The position numbers and the translations under genes were made by a program. Below are positions 17,920-26,768 of a stretch of DNA of 50,960 nt, in pieces; positions within the stretch are counted from its first letter, which is position 1, and the number at the start of each line of letters is the position of its first letter. Under the pieces are notes generated by a model, which saw nothing but the letters and a program-made list of their open reading frames with translations, did no database searches and was not told where the DNA came from. Source of the stretch: a bacterium (GTDB lineage: Bacteria; Planctomycetota; UBA11346); NCBI GenBank assembly GCA_020049615.1, contig JAIFKN010000134.1:1-50960 (forward strand). Direction: 5' to 3'.

Positions 17920-18089
17920 ATTGCCCAGGGGTCAGGGGTTAGGGGTTAGGGTCGTAGACACAGGACGATAGCGAGACCCAAGGGGTCATGAGTTCTGGTC
18001 TCTGGATATCTGGAATTCCCCGCTCGTGATGTCAGCGCCGCCCCACGACCCTAACCCCTAACCCCTAACCCCTGACCCCTGGTGGCAAT
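17920..18089. repeat. Telomere-like palindromic repeat element, copy 2
   Basis: A 170-bp element with the same ATTGCC (17920-17925) and GGCAAT (18084-18089) ends as copy 1. The left arm 17925-17956 has one GGGGTCA and then GGGGTTA units ending in GGGTCGT. The right arm 18045-18082 is its inverted copy with one more seven-base CCCCTAA unit. The central 88 bp are unrelated to copy 1 and AT-richer. It fills most of the 275-bp divergent space between rpoZ and ilvE. Confidence 0.85.
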
Positions 18090-18130
18090 GAGTGGCATTC
18101 TCCGTCTCCCTCCCACTATCCCGCCCTCCC

Positions 18131-19036
18131 ATGAGTGAGTCCTACATCGCCTACCACGATGGCGCCTGGAAGCCCCTGCCCGAGTGCACCGTGCCGATCA
18201 ACACGCACGCCCTGCAGTACGGCACCGGCTGCTTCGAGGGCATCCGCGGCTACTGGGACGGCAAGCGCATCAACCTGCTGTTCCTGCGCGAGCACTTCCA
18301 GCGCCTGGCGCGCAGCGCCGCCACGCTGCTGATGCAGGCCCCGTCGGTCGACGAGATGTGCTCCATCGCCGCCGACGTCGTGCGCCGGAACCGGCCGACC
18401 CGGAACATCTATCTGCGTCCCGCGGTCTACAAGAAGGGTACCGCTCTCGGGCCGGTGATGGTCGACGTCCCCGATGGGTACATGTGCTACATGATCGCCC
18501 TCGGCGACTATCTCGATACCAGCAAGGGCCTCGACGTCTGCGTCAGCTCGTGGCGGCGGCTGGCCGACAGCAGCATCCCCACCCGCACGAAGGCGCTCGG
18601 CGGCTACCTCAACAGCGCCCTGGCCAAGAGCGAGGCGGTACTCAACGGCTACGACGAGGCCATCTTCCTCAACGACCGCGGTCAGGTCTGCGAAGGCAGC
18701 GCCGAGAACATCTTCATCGTCCGCGATGGCCGGCTGCACACGCCGGATCGCACCGCCGACATCCTCGAGGGCATCACGCGACGCTCGATCATCCAGCTGG
18801 CGCAGGACCTCGGCATCGCGGTCGAGGAGCGGCCGATCGCCCGTACCGAACTGTACGTCGCCGATGAGATATTCCTGGTCGGCACCGGCTGCCAGGTCAG
18901 CTGGGTGCGGTCGGTGGACAAGCGCTCCATCGGCAGCGGACGCGGGGATATCACCGCGCGCATCCAGGCCGCCTACGAGGAGGCGGTCTATGGCCGCGAT
19001 CCCAAGCGGCAGTCCTGGCTGACCCCGGTCGTCTGA
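18131..19036 (+). CDS. ilvE: Branched-chain amino acid aminotransferase
   Basis: A 301-residue fold-type IV PLP enzyme that transfers the amino group between glutamate and the keto acids of Leu, Ile and Val. Seen are HALQYGTGCFEGIRGYW, IYLRPAVYKKG, the PLP lysine in TRTKALGGYLNSALAKSEA (K154), and CEGSAENIFIVRDG. The family block VADEIFLVGTGCQVSWV is near the C-terminus. The ATG at 18131 follows a repeat element directly; a 16-codon reading frame (18088-18138) ends across this start. Its stop overlaps the JAMM peptidase start (TGATG), so it heads a three-gene operon. Confidence 0.93.
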   Translation: MSESYIAYHDGAWKPLPECTVPINTHALQYGTGCFEGIRGYWDGKRINLLFLREHFQRLARSAATLLMQAPSVDEMCSIAADVVRRNRPTRNIYLRPAVYKKGTALGPVMVDVPDGYMCYMIALGDYLDTSKGLDVCVSSWRRLADSSIPTRTKALGGYLNSALAKSEAVLNGYDEAIFLNDRGQVCEGSAENIFIVRDGRLHTPDRTADILEGITRRSIIQLAQDLGIAVEERPIARTELYVADEIFLVGTGCQVSWVRSVDKRSIGSGRGDITARIQAAYEEAVYGRDPKRQSWLTPVV

Positions 19037-19512
19037 TGCTGACGCTGCCTGCCGCCGTGGTCGACGCCATCGCCGCCCACGCCTCGGCCGGCTACCCGTC
19101 CGAGACCTGCGGCCTGCTCTTCGCCGCCGCCGGCTCCGAGGCGTGCACGCGCTGGCTGCCGATGGAGAACCTCGCTGACCGCCTGCATGCCTCCGATCCG
19201 GCGGAGTATCCGCGGACCTCGCGCGACTACTTCGCCATGAACGGGGCCAAGGTGGCGCGGGCGGTGCGCGAGGCCGAGGCCGCCGGTGAGCGCTGGCTGG
19301 GCATCCTGCACAGCCACATCGACTGCGGCTCGTACTTCTCCGCCGAGGACGTCCGCACGTTCGCTCCTGAGGGCGTGCCGACCTATCCGGAGCTGTATCA
19401 GGTCGTGGTCGACGTGCGTGGACACCGTGTGGTCGAGGCGCGAGCCTTCCGCTGGGACGGGCGCTGCTTCGCCCCCGTCGCCACCTTTCCCGCGTTCGCC
19501 AGGAACCGCTGA
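19036..19512 (+). CDS. JAMM/MPN+ metallopeptidase (M67 family, Mec-like)
   Basis: A 158-residue zinc peptidase with the full JAMM motif: E23 in PSETCGLL, then HSHIDCGSYFSAED with H92, H94, S102 and D105. Bacterial stand-alone members (Mec) cleave a cysteine or other adduct from a ubiquitin-like sulfur carrier such as CysO or ThiS/MoaD-like proteins. The context supports a sulfur role: it overlaps ilvE and the cystathionine-synthase-like gene at both ends (TGATG junctions). No sulfur-carrier gene is visible in the window, so the substrate is open. Length is normal for the family. Confidence 0.88.
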   Translation: MLTLPAAVVDAIAAHASAGYPSETCGLLFAAAGSEACTRWLPMENLADRLHASDPAEYPRTSRDYFAMNGAKVARAVREAEAAGERWLGILHSHIDCGSYFSAEDVRTFAPEGVPTYPELYQVVVDVRGHRVVEARAFRWDGRCFAPVATFPAFARNR

Positions 19513-20708
19513 TGGCCCGTTCGATCGACACCCTCGCCGTCCATGCCGGCGAGCGGCGCGCCAAGGCGCATGACAGCCTCGTCACGCCCCTCATCCTCTC
19601 GACCGCCTACCCGTTCCAGGACACCGCCGAACTGCACCGGTACTTCCGTGGCGAGATCGAGCGTGGCGAGGAATACGGCCGCTATGGCAATCCGACCCAG
19701 GAGGTGGCCGAGGCCCGCCTGGCGGCGCTCGACGGCGGCGAGGCGGCGCTGCTCACCAGCACCGGCATGTCGGCGATCGTCACCACCCTGCTGGCGATGG
19801 CCAAGCCGGGCATGCACCTCGTCATCACCGCCGACAGCTACCGCAAGACGCGGGTCTTCGTCCGCGAGTTCCTGGCCAAGTTCGGCATCGAGCACAGTTG
19901 CGTCGAGCCCGACGTGGCGGCGATCGCGGCGGCGATCACCGACAAGACGAAGCTGATCATCAGTGAGAGTCCTACAAATCCGTACCTCAACTGCCTCGAC
20001 CTCGCCGAACTGGCCAGGGTGGCGAAGGCGCGGCGGGTCAAGACGATGATCGACGCGACGCTGGCGACGCCATTCAACCTGCGCCCGATCGAGCACGGCA
20101 TCGACATCGTCATCCACTCGGCGACCAAGTACCTCGGCGGCCACAACGACCTGCTGGCCGGCGTGGTGGTCGGGCGCAAGGACTTCATCGACGCGGTGCG
20201 CGAGCACCAGGGCATGCTCGGGGCCCTGGCCAGCCCGTTCACCGCCTACATGCTGATCCGCGGGCTCAAGACCTTCGGCGTGCGCATGCGCCGGCACAAC
20301 GAGAGCGCGCTGCGCATAGCGCAGTTCCTCGAACGGCATCCGCAGGTCGAGCGCGTCTGGTATCCCGGCCTGCCGAGCAACGCCTCGCACGCCATCGCCG
20401 CGCGCCAGATGGCCGGTTTCGGCGGCCTGATCAGCTTCACCGTCAAGGGCGGGCTGGAGGACGCCAGCCGCGTGGTCGATGGCGTCGAGATCCCGTTCCT
20501 CGCGCCCAGTCTCGGCGGCGCCGAGTCGCTGATCGAGCAGCCTCCGCTGATGAGCTACTACGAGAAGACTCCCGAGGAGCGCGCCGCCCTCGGGATCCGG
20601 GAGAACCTCATCCGCCTGTCGGTCGGCCTCGAGGACTGCGACGAACTGATCGCCGACCTCGACCAGGCGATGAGGCCCCGTCCGGTGTCCGCGCGGGACG
20701 GCAGATAG
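19512..20708 (+). CDS. Cystathionine gamma-synthase/beta-lyase family PLP enzyme
   Basis: A 398-residue Cys/Met-metabolism PLP enzyme. YGRYGNPTQEVAE contacts PLP phosphate from the neighbouring subunit, SESPTNPYLN is the conserved cofactor region, and IHSATKYLGGHNDLLAG carries the PLP lysine K206. The C-terminal block SLGGAESLIEQPPLMSYY fits the family, and RLSVGLEDCDELIADLDQA closes it. Whether it acts as cystathionine gamma-synthase, gamma-lyase or O-acetylhomoserine sulfhydrylase cannot be read from the sequence. The ATG overlaps the JAMM stop. Confidence 0.9.
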   Translation: MARSIDTLAVHAGERRAKAHDSLVTPLILSTAYPFQDTAELHRYFRGEIERGEEYGRYGNPTQEVAEARLAALDGGEAALLTSTGMSAIVTTLLAMAKPGMHLVITADSYRKTRVFVREFLAKFGIEHSCVEPDVAAIAAAITDKTKLIISESPTNPYLNCLDLAELARVAKARRVKTMIDATLATPFNLRPIEHGIDIVIHSATKYLGGHNDLLAGVVVGRKDFIDAVREHQGMLGALASPFTAYMLIRGLKTFGVRMRRHNESALRIAQFLERHPQVERVWYPGLPSNASHAIAARQMAGFGGLISFTVKGGLEDASRVVDGVEIPFLAPSLGGAESLIEQPPLMSYYEKTPEERAALGIRENLIRLSVGLEDCDELIADLDQAMRPRPVSARDGR

Positions 20709-20810
20709 CAGTCAGCGCTGCCGGTGCCCGGGGCGCGGCACGAGGATCCGCGTCGAACGTCGGACGATCTCTTTCAGTTGAGCTCCCCCGCCCTCGTCCA
20801 GACTGCCGGA

Positions 20811-22514
20811 ATGAACGTCACCGCGACGATCCCGATCGATCTGAAGCGCCTGAAATTTAGCCGGTATGGCAGCTGGATGGCTTGGGCGGCGGAATCGCGC
20901 GACGGGGTCGGATATCTCGCGTTGAAATCGCTGCTCGGCGAGTTCGCCTCGACCGACATCGTCTGGCTCGAAGCGCTCGGCGGCGGATCGCCGGCCGGCC
21001 CGGAGATCGCAGCGACCCCCGCCCTGCTGCGCTGCGGGTATGCGACGGGGAGCCTGGACATCTGCTTCCCCGAACCCGGGCAGGTTCGCCTGCGCCTGGG
21101 CGGCGGTCTCCGCCTGCGCCTGCACTGGAACATCAACGAGAACAACCTGACGCCGACGGCGCAGGGTGACTGGCGGCTGATCGGCTGGAACCTCGGGTGC
21201 AAGTTTCGCACCAACCGCATCCATGGCAGGTTCGAGCGGACTGATGGGGCCGCTCCGCCCCTCTTCGATCGCGGGGTGGGCTTCGACCTCTCGCCCGGCG
21301 AGGACGGCACCGCCGAACTGATGATCGAGCGCTATCTGACCGAGGCGCCGCACCGGACCGACCTCGGACCCTTCGATCAGGCGGCGGACACGGTCGCCGC
21401 GGAATTCGAGGCCTACCATCGGGCCAGCCTGCCGGGGACGCCGGAAGCCACCGCGGCGCGGGCCCACGCCGCCTATGTGAACTGGTCGGCGACGGTCCTG
21501 CCGGAGGGCGCCATCACCCGGCCGGTCATGCTCATGTCCAACAACTGGATGCGCAACGCCTGGAACTGGGACACCTTCTTCAATGTCATGGCGCTCTCGG
21601 TCCACCAGCCGGACCTGGCCTGGGAGAGCGTGCGGCTGTTCTTCGATCATCAGGCCCCCGACGGGCAGCTGCCCGGCTACATCAACAACAAGCAGGTGAA
21701 CTACACCCGGCCGCAGGCGCCGATGCAGGGCTGGACGATGGGTTGGATCCTCGATCACGGGGGCATGCTCGACCGCGAGCGGATCGCCTATCTGCAGCCC
21801 CGCCTCGAGCGCCTGCTCGACTGGTGGCTGACCTGCCGCGATGATACCGGCTCGGGCTTCCCCTATCTGCTGTTCCCCTCCGACACCGGCTGGGACCACT
21901 GCACGCCGCTGCACGGGAACTGCCCGAACCGCTCGCCCGATGTCAGCGCCTACCTCGCGCTGGTGATGGAGACCCTCGGCCGCTTCGCACGCCTCCTCGG
22001 CGAAGAGGCGCAGGCGCAGGCGTGGGAGGCCCGGGCGCGGGACTTCGCAGCCAGGATCTGCACCCACTTCTGGGATGGGCGGCGCTTCCGGAGCCCCCAC
22101 GCCTACACCGGCGCGGAGAACCCCGGCGACTCCCTGCACAACTACCGCCCGCTCGTGCTCGGCCAGCTCCTGCCCGCGGAGATCGTGCAATCGATCGTCG
22201 CGCAACTGCGGGAGGAGGGGCGCTTCCTCACGCCCTACGGGCTGGCGAGCGAGAGCCTGCGCAGCGGGTTCTACGTCCCGGACGGCTATTGGCGCGGAGC
22301 GATCTGGGCGTCGACCATGCTCGCCCTCATCGACGGGCTCCGCCGCGCCGGCGAGGACGGCTTCGCCCGCGAGTTGGCCGGGCGCTTCTGCCGGCTGTGC
22401 GAGCGGGAGGGCTTCGCCGAGAACTTCAACGCCACCACCGGCACGGCGGTGCGGGATCCCGCCTACACCTGGACCTCCAGCGTCTATCTGATGCTGGCGA
22501 CCTACTACCGCTGA
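20811..22514 (+). CDS. (Alpha/alpha)6-barrel glycoside hydrolase, GH63/GH37-like
   Basis: A 567-residue enzyme with an N-terminal beta-rich part (to about 195) and a helical-toroid catalytic part. NAWNWDTFFNVMALSVHQPD (249-268), DGQLPGYI, the GWD triplet at 360-362 (a position that holds the general acid in GH63-type enzymes), and DPAYTWTSSVYLML near the end are typical. No signal peptide is present, so it probably acts on imported oligosaccharides in the cytoplasm. Substrate uncertain (alpha-glucoside, alpha-mannoside or related). It converges on the sulfatase gene with 21 bp between, and it is the left border of the polysaccharide locus. Start ATG 20811 follows a GCCGGA run. Confidence 0.75.
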   Translation: MNVTATIPIDLKRLKFSRYGSWMAWAAESRDGVGYLALKSLLGEFASTDIVWLEALGGGSPAGPEIAATPALLRCGYATGSLDICFPEPGQVRLRLGGGLRLRLHWNINENNLTPTAQGDWRLIGWNLGCKFRTNRIHGRFERTDGAAPPLFDRGVGFDLSPGEDGTAELMIERYLTEAPHRTDLGPFDQAADTVAAEFEAYHRASLPGTPEATAARAHAAYVNWSATVLPEGAITRPVMLMSNNWMRNAWNWDTFFNVMALSVHQPDLAWESVRLFFDHQAPDGQLPGYINNKQVNYTRPQAPMQGWTMGWILDHGGMLDRERIAYLQPRLERLLDWWLTCRDDTGSGFPYLLFPSDTGWDHCTPLHGNCPNRSPDVSAYLALVMETLGRFARLLGEEAQAQAWEARARDFAARICTHFWDGRRFRSPHAYTGAENPGDSLHNYRPLVLGQLLPAEIVQSIVAQLREEGRFLTPYGLASESLRSGFYVPDGYWRGAIWASTMLALIDGLRRAGEDGFARELAGRFCRLCEREGFAENFNATTGTAVRDPAYTWTSSVYLMLATYYR

Positions 22515-22535
22515 CCGGGGATCCGCCCGGCGTCG

Positions 22536-23975
22536 TCAGATCGCGAAGCGGTCGAACAGTTCGCGGGGGGCCTCGCAGGTCCTGAGATGCTCCGCGATCA
22601 GGCCGAGCATCCGCAGCTCGACCCCGGCGTCGCTGATGGGCCGCTGCTGGTGGGGATCCTGCGCCAGGTCGAAGAGCAGGTGCCCGGCGTAGTCGGGATG
22701 CAGCTTCGGCGATCGGCCGCTGCCGGGCACCTTCAGGACGGGACAGTGCTGGGTCCAGGCGAAGGACGCATCCAAGGTGGCCTGCCGCAGTTCGCCGAGG
22801 TCGAAGAAGCCGCGCATGTGGGTGGGCATCAGGGTGTACTGGTTGATCGGCTTGGTCAGGTCGGGACCGCGCATATAGACATGGCGGCCGTCGGTGATGT
22901 TGAGATGCGCGCCGTGCATCCCGAAGATGACGCTGGCCCGCTCCGTCGCCGGCGCACCGAGGTTCCTCCCGAGCATCCGCGGCGTCGGGCGCTGGCCGAA
23001 GAAGTCCAGCAGGGTGGGGGCGGCATCGATGGTCGGCTGCACCAGGTCCGTGCGGCGCTGGCCGGGGCGGCCGCTGCGCGGATCCCAGAGGAAGCACGGC
23101 GTGCGCGCGACCTCATTGTACATCGGCATCCAGCACTTGCCCCAGTAGTCGTTCTCGCCCAGCAGGTAGCCGTGGTCGGTCAGCACCAGCAGCATGGTGT
23201 CGTCCCACATGCCATGGCGGTCCATCAGATCCATCACCTTGCCGAGGTTGCGGTCGCACATGGCGACCAGCGCGGCATAGAGCTTGCGGATGTGGGCGAT
23301 CTGCTCGGGCGTCTCGTCGGTCCGATGCGACTTCGGATGGTCGAAGAGCGGGCCGGCGTAGTCGCTGGGGTACAGGTCGCGGTAGTCCTCGGGGACGAAG
23401 AAGGGCTCGTGCGGATCGAAGGTCTCGATGTGCAGCAGCCAGTCGTCATGGGCGTGGTTGCGCTCGAGATAGTCGAGGCCGCCGGCGAAGGTCCTGGTCT
23501 GCGGCCAGTCCGGCTCGGTGCGGATGAACTGGCGGTTCACCCGGTCCTGCGGCCGGCTGGTGCCGATGAAGTCGAGGGGGATGGGCGGGCCGGCGTGGCC
23601 GATCCAGGGATCGCCCTCCTGGCCGCGCTGGGCGTCCCAGGTGTCGTAGCGGCTGTGGTAGGTCGCGCCGCCGTCCTCCCAGTAGTGGTAGTGGTCCGAG
23701 ACCAGATGGGTGCGGACGCCGGCCTTGCGCAGCAGTTCGATGCACGAGTCGTCGTAGGGCTCGAGCGGACCCCAGCTGCGGTGGAGGAAATTCGGCCGTC
23801 CGGTGTGGAAGTCGCGGCGGGCCGGCATGCACGGCATCGAGCAGACGAAGCTGTTGTCGAACACGGTCGTGCGCGCGGCCAGGCGGTCGAAATTCGGCGT
23901 CCTGGTCCAGTCGCAGCCATAGCACGGCAGGAAATGCCGGTTCAGCGAATCAAACATCACCACGATGGCCTTCAT
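22536..23975 (-). CDS. Type I sulfatase A (formylglycine, leaderless)
   Basis: A 479-residue S1-family sulfatase that removes sulfate esters. The formylglycine site is C49-M-P-A-R53 in VCSMPCMPARRDFHTGR. Metal and core motifs include MFDSLNRHFLPCYG at the start, DPHEPFF and LTDHGYLLGENDYWGK. The first metal-binding position is DS rather than the common DD or DQ. There is no signal peptide; the hydrophobic strand begins at residue 2 as in mature sulfatase folds. It is the last gene of the leftward locus and overlaps the propeller gene by four bases. The subfamily and the sulfated sugar are not determinable here. Confidence 0.93.
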   Translation of the reverse strand: MKAIVVMFDSLNRHFLPCYGCDWTRTPNFDRLAARTTVFDNSFVCSMPCMPARRDFHTGRPNFLHRSWGPLEPYDDSCIELLRKAGVRTHLVSDHYHYWEDGGATYHSRYDTWDAQRGQEGDPWIGHAGPPIPLDFIGTSRPQDRVNRQFIRTEPDWPQTRTFAGGLDYLERNHAHDDWLLHIETFDPHEPFFVPEDYRDLYPSDYAGPLFDHPKSHRTDETPEQIAHIRKLYAALVAMCDRNLGKVMDLMDRHGMWDDTMLLVLTDHGYLLGENDYWGKCWMPMYNEVARTPCFLWDPRSGRPGQRRTDLVQPTIDAAPTLLDFFGQRPTPRMLGRNLGAPATERASVIFGMHGAHLNITDGRHVYMRGPDLTKPINQYTLMPTHMRGFFDLGELRQATLDASFAWTQHCPVLKVPGSGRSPKLHPDYAGHLLFDLAQDPHQQRPISDAGVELRMLGLIAEHLRTCEAPRELFDRFAI

Positions 23976-25039
23976 GGCCGTCCATCCGGCGCGATGCGCG
24001 CGAGCAGCGGCTCGATCAGGGCCGGTTCGTAGCGCCGCGCGCGGTAGAGCGGGCTGGGGTCGGTGTTCCAGTATTCCCAGACCACTTCCTGCTCCGGCGT
24101 GACCTCGAAGACCCGGCCGCGCTGGCCGTAGTTCATGGCGCAGATCAGGGTGTTGCCGTTGGGCAGGCGCTGGTTGCCGCTGCCGATGGGCGACCAGAAG
24201 TCCTCGGGCCTGGGCGCCTGGTACTGCCAGACGATCTCGTCGCGCAGGGGGTCGAGTTCGATGACGCGCGAGTAGCCGCGGCCGGGTCCGCCCCAGCCGT
24301 TGTCGAAGAGCAGGATGTGGCCGTTGGCCAGCATGGTCGGCTCGTGCTGGCCGAGGATGCGGCCCGGTCCCCAGGCCCACACCACCGCGCCGGTCTCATG
24401 GTCGATGACCAGGATGGTGTGGATGTGGCGGCCGGAGGTGAGGATGTTGCCGGCCCGGAAGCGGCGGTCGACGCGGCCCGCGGCGTTGTCGCCCAGCACC
24501 TCGACGGTGTTGAGATGCGGCCAGTCGCGCGCCCGGCCCGCCTTGGGGATCTCCACCAGGGCGGCGATCTCCTGCTCGTGCAGGGCGTAGTGCCATTCCC
24601 ACACCGGCTTGCCGTCCGGGCCCAGCTCAAGGATATGGTCGTAGTCCAGCGGCTTGGCGCAGACCGCCGGGTAGTGGGCCCGCGACAGGCACAGGGCGAT
24701 GGTGTTGCCGTTGGGCAGGCGACGGACATCGTGGTGGGCGGGGACATCGTAGCGCTTGACCAGGGCGCCGTTCCAGTCCAGCTCGATCAGGTTCATGCGC
24801 GGCCCGGAGCAGGGGATGACCAGCAGTCTGCCGTCGTCGAGCAGCGCGCAGTGGTGCCAGGGTGCGTCGGTGACGTGCTCCCAGCGATGGACTTCGGTGC
24901 CGGCCAGGTCGAGCAGCCGGGCGGCCGTCCCGTCCCGCGACCAGACCAGGGTATAACCGGGGCAGGCGCGCTGGTGGTTGACCACGACGCCGGCACGGCC
25001 GGCGAAGGGGGGAAGATTGCTGTTCAGGTCGCCAGGCAT
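23972..25039 (-). CDS. Arylsulfotransferase-like beta-propeller protein
   Basis: A 355-residue protein built of repeated blades such as WEHVTDAPWHHCALLDDGRL, HHDVRRLPNGNTIALCL, GQHEPTMLANGHILLFDNG and GSGNQRLPNGNTLICAMNYG, the style of the ASST (aryl-sulfate sulfotransferase) family. Those enzymes move sulfate between phenolic acceptors through a histidine intermediate; several His residues lie in the blade loops here but I cannot assign the catalytic one. The protein lacks a signal peptide, unlike periplasmic ASST. It is translationally coupled to the downstream sulfatase (ATGA overlap), suggesting joint work on a sulfated substrate, or a binding role. Confidence 0.65.
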   Translation of the reverse strand: MPGDLNSNLPPFAGRAGVVVNHQRACPGYTLVWSRDGTAARLLDLAGTEVHRWEHVTDAPWHHCALLDDGRLLVIPCSGPRMNLIELDWNGALVKRYDVPAHHDVRRLPNGNTIALCLSRAHYPAVCAKPLDYDHILELGPDGKPVWEWHYALHEQEIAALVEIPKAGRARDWPHLNTVEVLGDNAAGRVDRRFRAGNILTSGRHIHTILVIDHETGAVVWAWGPGRILGQHEPTMLANGHILLFDNGWGGPGRGYSRVIELDPLRDEIVWQYQAPRPEDFWSPIGSGNQRLPNGNTLICAMNYGQRGRVFEVTPEQEVVWEYWNTDPSPLYRARRYEPALIEPLLARIAPDGRP

Positions 25040-25060
25040 GCGCAGGTCTCCCGGGAGCGG

Positions 25061-26746
25061 TCAGTAATCGAGCTCTTCAGCGGCCTTGGTCTGCCGGAAG
25101 GTGGAGGTCGTCTCCTGCCCGGTGCGCTTGCGCCAGCCGTCGAAGCCGGTCTTTGCGCCGAGGATGTCGAAGGCCCGGTCGGCGGAAGAGCACGCATAGG
25201 TGTTCCCCGTGGCCGTCAGCGTGGTCAGGAAACGTTCGACCAGGGCCTTGTCGCCGCTGGCCTGGATCAGCCCGCGGTATTCGTTGCGACCGTAGATGGT
25301 GTTCCCATCCAGGGTGATGCCGGCCAGATCCAGCACGATGTCCTCGCCGGTCAGCCAGTGCTTGTGCTTGGGGTAGCTGGACCTGGCGCTGACCAGGAGC
25401 TGCGCCTCGGCGTTGTCGAGCAGCCGGCAGCCGCTGAGCTTCACCTGGGAGGTGTTGACGATGAGGACGCCGCCTTCGTTGTTGCCGACCGTGCAGCGCT
25501 CGAGGGCGATGGGGCCGAGGTTCTTCTCAAGGTAGATGCCGTGGCCCAGGTTGCGCTCGACGCGGCAGTTGCGCAGGATCACCTGGGTCACGTTGGTATC
25601 GAGCCAGATGCCGTGGTTGATGTTGCCCGAGCTCTCCACGCCGTCGAAGACCACCTGGTCGAGCGAGCCGCACTTCACCCCGGCCGAGTCCCAGCCGCGC
25701 AGGCCGCCGAGATGCGCCCGCCAGCAGTTGTCCTCGGCGGTCACTTGCTCGACGCGGAAGTTCCGGGTGCTGCCCAGGGCCAGGCCGGTGCCGCCGACGC
25801 CGCGGATCAGGCAGTTGCGCAGGTGCCCGGCCTGCGCGCCGTCCAGCTTGATCCCACCCCAGTTGCAGTCGAGGACGGTGATGTCCTCGACGATCGCGCT
25901 GGCGCAGCGCATGACGAAGAGCGGTGCTTCGCGTTGGGCACTGGCGGCATGCCGGAAGGCCAGGCGCCTGATGATGACATTGCTGGCGTTGCGGGCGCGC
26001 AGCAGGGCCTTCTCGCCCCGGACCGCGACCTCGACCAGCGCCGCGTCGAGGCTGGCCACGCCCATCGGAGGCTTGAGCAGGAGGCGCTTCGCCTGCTCAT
26101 CGACCAGGAAGCGGCCAGGCGCCAGGTCGGCGGCCTGCAGCACCTGCACCAGGCGCCGGCCATCGACGAAGACCATCTCGCGGCGCTGGCCGAGCGGCGC
26201 GTTCCGGCCGCTGTAGTCGATGCCCGAGAAGCCCCAGGCATGGGGCCAGGCCTTGCCGTAGATCCCGGTCGCCGGGTCGAGGGTCCAGCCGGTCCAGCGG
26301 TCGGAGCCGCAGATCACCGCCTGTCCCGCCTCCACCCCCTCGATCTGCACCAGGGAACGGGTGGCGTCGAGGTCGCTCAGGACATCCGGACATTCTTCAC
26401 GGTAGATGCCGGGCAGCAGTCGGAGGCAGACCGGCTGCCCCTCGGTCCGCAGCTTGCGGACCAGTTCCAGGCCGGCGCGCAACGAGGGCAGCGGATCGCC
26501 CTGCGTACCCGGCCTGCCACCTGCCGGGGTACTGGCCTGCGGCGCGGCGTACACGCACACCGCCTCGACCTCCGCGCCCAGCGCATCCGTCACCCGCACC
26601 CGGCTGAACTCGCGCTGCGGCGCGGCCGCGGCTGGCACGCCGGGGCTTACCGGCCGATCAGGAGCCTCACCCGTGCAGCCGGTGGACAACAGCAGGCCGG
26701 CAAGCGCCAGGGCGGCGCAGGCGCATCGGTATTGGTCGGGTTTCAT
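25061..26746 (-). CDS. Parallel beta-helix lipoprotein (pectate-lyase-like)
   Basis: A 561-residue surface or periplasmic protein. A lipobox LLSTGC ends at C24 (residues 1-23 are the signal). A Pro/Ala linker is followed by a right-handed parallel beta-helix, seen as many turns of NVIIRRLAFRH, AIVEDITVLDCNWGGIKLDG, TQVILRNCRVERNLGHGIYL and NTSQVKLSGCRLLDN. These proteins are polysaccharide lyases, epimerases or glycosidases; no catalytic set could be assigned. It lies 21 bp upstream of the propeller gene. Start ATG 26746 is fixed by the signal peptide. Confidence 0.8.
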   Translation of the reverse strand: MKPDQYRCACAALALAGLLLSTGCTGEAPDRPVSPGVPAAAAPQREFSRVRVTDALGAEVEAVCVYAAPQASTPAGGRPGTQGDPLPSLRAGLELVRKLRTEGQPVCLRLLPGIYREECPDVLSDLDATRSLVQIEGVEAGQAVICGSDRWTGWTLDPATGIYGKAWPHAWGFSGIDYSGRNAPLGQRREMVFVDGRRLVQVLQAADLAPGRFLVDEQAKRLLLKPPMGVASLDAALVEVAVRGEKALLRARNASNVIIRRLAFRHAASAQREAPLFVMRCASAIVEDITVLDCNWGGIKLDGAQAGHLRNCLIRGVGGTGLALGSTRNFRVEQVTAEDNCWRAHLGGLRGWDSAGVKCGSLDQVVFDGVESSGNINHGIWLDTNVTQVILRNCRVERNLGHGIYLEKNLGPIALERCTVGNNEGGVLIVNTSQVKLSGCRLLDNAEAQLLVSARSSYPKHKHWLTGEDIVLDLAGITLDGNTIYGRNEYRGLIQASGDKALVERFLTTLTATGNTYACSSADRAFDILGAKTGFDGWRKRTGQETTSTFRQTKAAEELDY

Positions 26747-26768
26747 GCGCAGATCCCGGAGCAGGGGG

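Noticed and set aside
16067..18089. The GGGGTTA arrays as true telomere or CRISPR repeats
   Set aside because: Only two to four units per arm, arranged as inverted arms around a non-repeating centre; no spacers and no replicon end.
22587..24032. 481-codon frame on the + strand opposite sulfatase A
   Set aside because: No motif or start context; the sulfatase frame has the formylglycine and metal motifs.
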